Shown here: positions 9,914-13,521 of the stretch, in pieces
Numbering within the stretch: the first letter of the stretch is position 1
Layout of the letters: each line of letters starts with the position of its first letter
Assembly (NCBI GenBank): GCA_001953115.1
Contig: LSSL01007617.1
Span: 1-13,521, forward strand
DNA: 13,521 nt
Source of the DNA: Smittium mucronatum
Taxonomy: Eukaryota; Kickxellomycota; Harpellomycetes; Harpellales; Legeriomycetaceae
Direction: 5' to 3'
Translations under genes and position numbers: made by a program
The notes under the pieces: generated by a model
The model's database searches: none
The model's input: only the letters and a program-made list of their open reading frames with translations
Told to the model about the DNA's origin: nothing

Positions 9914-12548
9914 AGCTAATTTTTAATTGGAATTTTTTGTATTTAAAATTTACATTATGAAAAAAATGTACTTTCACTATTTAATTATATCGCATAATAT
10001 TATTATCTAAATGATGTAATTTGTAATAACCCGTTTTTTTTTAAAAAAAAACTGATATTTATGTTAGATTACCTTAATTAATACAAGGATTCATGTTTCG
10101 GTTTTCATCATTCTTTATACTGATTGTGATAAAATTCACATGTAAAAATCTAATTTTTATACCCATAAAAAAATAATTAGAATCAAATTCAATATAACTT
10201 AAACTTGTTGGTTTTTTAAATTTCTAGTACTGAAAAAGAATATTAAAAGAATTCAACCTTATGATACGATGAAATAACTTTTTTAATAAAATGCAAAATT
10301 ATACCTCTATATGGATTTTATTTTGTAAAATTAACTTTATGGGCGTTATAAAGACCACTTTCATCTCTTGAATTGGATTTGAAACCCGTCAAAGTATGGG
10401 AATTATAATAAACAGCTTGTTTTTGCTGTAAATATCTAGAGTATATAACTTAGGCTGAAAATATTTTTAAAAATGTTATAGCAATGAAATATAATTACTT
10501 TTTGGTTTTATGAGTTATTGGTTACATTAATAATAAAAATTCGTGGTATATAGGGGAATTCGTATTTTATATTTATTTCATTCTAAATATTTTGGAATGA
10601 GCAAGAGGTGCCTTGTTTTTTTTCTTCATTAAATTGAAAATAAGACAATTAGATCATTAAAAAATTTTTCTAAAGGTAATTCGTTGATTTTTTTTAGTTT
10701 CAATTTGAATATAATAAAAATAATAACCAATGATTAGTATTATATTATTTGGTGACGAAAAGTGCTGTAGAGAAGTAATTTCGGTTATGTAAAAGAAATT
10801 ATGAGTTTTCAATTAGATTTTTAGGGTATATATTTTAGTGATTATAAATTTTTAAAAGACATAAAAATAACGAATAATTTTTTCATTCATTACACTAACC
10901 AGTCATAGAGTATACTCGTATTATTTAAAAAATTAATTATAAGAAATTGTTTCAGAATTCAATGAAAAAAAGAAAGAAATGCGAGTTAAAATTTGGACCC
11001 CCCCCCCCCCGGGAATTAGGACATGCTCTTCCAAGATTTATTGGGTGTTAGTTAGCTTATCTTATAAAAATGTGGAGACTGTGAAAGTATGTCTATTTTT
11101 CTTTTAACTTCTTTGAAACTTCATCTTTTTCGCAATCCTGTGATTTATTTTGCTTTATATTTGATTTAAAAATATCTCTACATTATTTATGCAAAAATTC
11201 TGAAATATTATTTGTTTGAAAGTATTTAATTTACCATAATATGATATTATTTTATAAACATTTATGAAATAAAATTTTGGAATTTTTATTTCAATATACA
11301 CAAAATTGATTTGGTTTCATCTTTGGGCTTAGTGAAATACTATATTTTGATAAAAAAGATATACTAAGTGCATGTACTTCTATTTTATTTCAAAAAAAAA
11401 ATTTCAACTTAAAAAATCTGTTTATTTATAAATAATAACTTTAACAGGATGAAGATATAAATAGTGAGCTGACAGTGTAATTTAATTATGTAATTAATTA
11501 ATTATTTCCAATTGTTCCAAATATTTACAGTTCTAAATTCGAGCCTCACTCCCATTTTTAAGAATTTTAAATTCCAGTTAGATCAGCATAATGATTTAAA
11601 CAACAATATATAAATTTTTAATCTAAAACAGAAATTGAACAAAAAATGAAAGAAATTTTTTTACCTCTGAAGCTGAAAGGGTTTAAGTATTTCCGGTTTA
11701 TTTTCACATTTTTATCTAGATTTTATTAACAAAAATCGGCTGATCATTTCATTTTTATCTCACAATCTAGATTAACTTGTTGAGAAAATGAAATCCTAAT
11801 TATTGTTATTTTTAAATTATTTAGAGTTTTTTTTATTTCTATCAAAGTTCATAATAGAAAAACGTTTAGGCCAATCTTATTTGAATTTTCATAGGCATAA
11901 ATATTAAAAATATCTTGAGTAAAATTTTAGCTTATCAAAAATTCAAAAAAGTAGAAACTTATACAGAGTATATTTTTGCACCCTTTTTTAACCATTACTC
12001 ATCCACAATAAATATTTAAAATACCCATTTTTTTAATTGGATACCATCTTTATTGCTTATTTAGTTAGACTGTATCACTTTAATAAAGTATCATTGGGTG
12101 ATTTTTTTTTAAAAAAAAAAATCATCAATAAAAAAATACTGAAGAAATTTTTATTGGATTTTGATAGCTTGAAGATTATAATGAATTTACATAAAAATTT
12201 TCTTTATAAGATGCTAAAATGAATATATATGATTTAATAATTTTTTTAAAAAAAATTCAGTACTATGATGATTTTATAGATCTATTTTTATCAAATACAG
12301 GAATAAATTATTTTATTTAAGAAGTTTTTTAATTTTATGTTTTTTAATCAAAGAATATGCCAAAAAATCTATATTACAAAAAAAAAGTCACTTCTTTCAA
12401 CTTTTATTTTATTTTTACTTGTAATCATGTGTAAATAAAAATAAATACCTTTAAAATTAAATAGTAGCGTTATATGATAATCTCAGAATTTAAATGGGCT
12501 TTTTTATATTGAAAAAAATAACTATAAAGTATATATATTTAAATTCGA
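9914..12548. other. Long A+T-rich region with no recognisable gene
   Basis: I recognise no transposase motif, RNA gene or long repeat here on either strand. The frame at 12037-12222 (+, 61 codons, TTG start) is lysine/isoleucine-rich low-complexity sequence and looks like chance. A patch at 10300-10360 (TACCTCTATATGG followed by CGTTATAAAGACC) faintly resembles pogo/Tc1 element ends but has no partner. The C-tract near 11000 is the only sharp anomaly. Confidence 0.5.
10998..11013. repeat. C13 homopolymer followed by GGG
   Basis: Thirteen consecutive C residues (10998-11010) followed by GGG stand in otherwise strongly A+T-rich sequence. The flanks (TTTGGA before, GAATTAGGACATGC after) are also a little richer in G+C. 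Read from the opposite strand, it is a single G13 run preceded by CCC. The length may be an assembly or sequencing artefact. Confidence 0.9.
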
Positions 12549-12615
12549 TACAACCTCGATTATAGAGGTATGCACAATCAAAGTTACTAACTTTAGCCTT
12601 TTAGCAAAAATTAAA
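12549..12615 (+). mobile_element. Possible pogo/Tigger-type terminal-repeat-like patch (copy B)
   Basis: The sequence ACAACCTCGATTATAGAGGT at 12550-12569 resembles the CAGTA-CAACCTCGATTAT type of end found on many pogo/Tigger elements; that comparison is from memory. It is followed by the blocks shared with copy A at the left edge of the window, including the 13-mer at 12592-12604. It lies about 580 bases upstream of the helix-turn-helix frame at 13184 and in the orientation expected of a left end, so it may belong to that element. Confidence 0.33.
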
Positions 12616-12694
12616 TTTTCGACATTGTTTTTTAAAATTTAAATTTCTAATAATAATATTTATGATGTTTAACTACGATCTTTTTGTTTTTGTT

Positions 12695-12739
12695 ATTTGA
12701 AAAAATTAATAAATTAATAAATTAATAAATTTTTCAAAT
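12695..12739. repeat. AAATTAAT tandem repeat inside an inverted repeat
   Basis: The 8-base unit AAATTAAT occurs three and a half times (12703-12730). It is bounded by complementary arms: ATTTGAAAAA on the left (12695-12704) and TTTTTCAAAT on the right (12730-12739). The whole could fold as a hairpin, or may be a remnant of a small palindromic element; A+T richness alone makes such structures common. Confidence 0.6.
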
Positions 12740-12950
12740 TTCAATTGTTTTAAAGAGACAAATATTATAGTTTTATTTTTGTGACCTCAATACCAAATTT
12801 TGTTTTGGTACAATTTTCTGAATATATGAAAATATTTTTTTATATAAACATACTTCGATCAAAGATATTTTGAAAAATCTCGCATTTTCATTTTAAAGAT
12901 ATATATATGTTGTATGTGGCTGTGACGCCTATGTGGATGCGATTCTTGAT

Positions 12951-13017
12951 CAGTGGATTTGATTTTTATGTATTTTTGATTATTTTCCAGTGGATTTGAT
13001 ATTTATGTACTTTTGAT
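12951..13017. repeat. Imperfect 37-bp tandem duplication
   Basis: Two copies of a unit starting CAGTGGATTTGAT lie in tandem, at 12951-12987 and from 12988. About the first 30 bases match with only a few differences. The surroundings are non-coding; a replication-slippage duplication is the simplest reading. Confidence 0.75.
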
Positions 13018-13183
13018 CTATTATTGGTAATTTTGACCTTTGTGTGAGAACGAATACAAACATTATTGGATGATTCAATAAGCTTGTAGCAATAAAATGC
13101 ACTTTTTCAAACCAATTAATCTGTTAAAAAAAAATTAAAGCCCAATAGTATTGCTTTTATTTTGGGAATCTTAGGACGGTATA

Positions 13184-13342
13184 ATGGATTTAAAAAAGAA
13201 AAAATTTACAATCTCGCATCCCGGTTCAAAGAAAATTATTGAATTCAAAAGGAAAAAAGCCCAAAAGTCAAGTTCCAGAAAAACTATTTCGAAAAAACTC
13301 CTATCGAATATTACAGCTCTAAGAGATACAATAACTAAGTAA
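13184..13342 (+). pseudogene. Probable N-terminal helix-turn-helix of a Tc1/mariner- or pogo-type transposase
   Basis: An ATG frame of 52 codons ends at TAA 13340-13342. It begins MDLKKKKFTISHPGSKKIIE and continues with RKKAQKSSSRKTISKKLLSN and then ITALRDTITK. The order basic start, KKIIEFK helix, SSRKxISKKL helix and NIT-x-RDTI helix is the layout of the first DNA-binding domain in Tc1/mariner and pogo transposases, where an S(S/A)R(K/E)IA...(T)V pattern is usual. The residues after the stop show no obvious continuation within the window, so this is either a decayed element running off the right edge or a solitary remnant. It is shorter than any complete transposase. The pogo-like patch at 12549 lies upstream in compatible orientation. 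A chance basic frame remains possible. Confidence 0.38.
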
Positions 13343-13450
13343 AGAGGGTAATATAATTGTTATGAAATTACGTTTAGCTTTAAAATAAAAAAATTTCGAT
13401 TTCAAATTTCGAAAAAATACAATTTTATACATTATTTAGTAATACTCTTA

Positions 13451-13482
13451 ACTTTTTATACACTTTTTATACACTTTTTATG
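13451..13482. repeat. 11-bp tandem repeat, three units
   Basis: The unit ACTTTTTATAC occurs twice exactly (13451-13461 and 13462-13472) and a third time nearly complete (13473-13482). It is a simple minisatellite-like tract in non-coding sequence near the right edge. Confidence 0.85.
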
Positions 13483-13521
13483 TGATTTAATTATCTTTTT
13501 AGGGCATAATAACGGATATTT

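Overview
This is a very A+T-rich eukaryotic nuclear window with no intact gene that I can support. What is recognisable is a graveyard of decayed DNA transposons. There are no rRNA, tRNA or CRISPR signals and no bacterial operon architecture. The short open frames present (about 60-80 codons) are about what chance gives at this base composition. The exceptions overlap transposase remnants: 9289-9516 (+) and 6270-6470 (-) are parts of real transposase relics. Reading across stops and frameshifts recovers three substantial transposase pseudogenes and one short probable N-terminal fragment of a fourth. Extreme A+T richness combined with FLYWCH/SWIM-type MULEs and CENP-B/Tigger-type pogo elements would suit a large, repeat-rich microsporidian genome. 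Another A+T-rich invertebrate or protist cannot be excluded, and no taxonomic marker is present.

Layout, left to right. (1) 36-105: a patch that shares blocks with one at 12549-12615, possibly terminal-repeat-like. (2) 585-2186 (+): a Mutator-like (MULE) transposase fossil, from a FLYWCH-type N-terminal region to a SWIM remnant and an RGRP tail. (3) 2187-4620: featureless apart from chance open frames. (4) 4621-5010 (+): a doubtful BED-finger/hAT-like relic. (5) 5011-5860: nothing recognised. (6) 5860-7551 (-): a Tigger/pogo (CENP-B/jerky-like, DDE) transposase fossil with helix-turn-helix, DDE core and C-terminal tail. (7) 7552-8479: the gap between the 5' ends of the two divergently oriented fossils. 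(8) 8480-9913 (+): a second MULE fossil of the same family as the first, with better preserved core and SWIM finger. (9) 9914-12548: mostly featureless, with one striking C13GGG tract. (10) 12549 to the end: a terminal-repeat-like patch, several small tandem repeats, and a 52-codon frame resembling the N-terminal helix-turn-helix of a Tc1/mariner- or pogo-type transposase that would continue beyond the window.

The genes do not work together. They are independent dead insertions: each carries several stop codons and frameshifts, and at least one catalytic acid is lost. The two MULE copies are clearly paralogous but much diverged, which implies either old insertions or different subfamilies. 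I found no convincing novel functional system. The interest lies in the depth of decay, in two related MULEs in one window, and in a few anomalous sequence patches.
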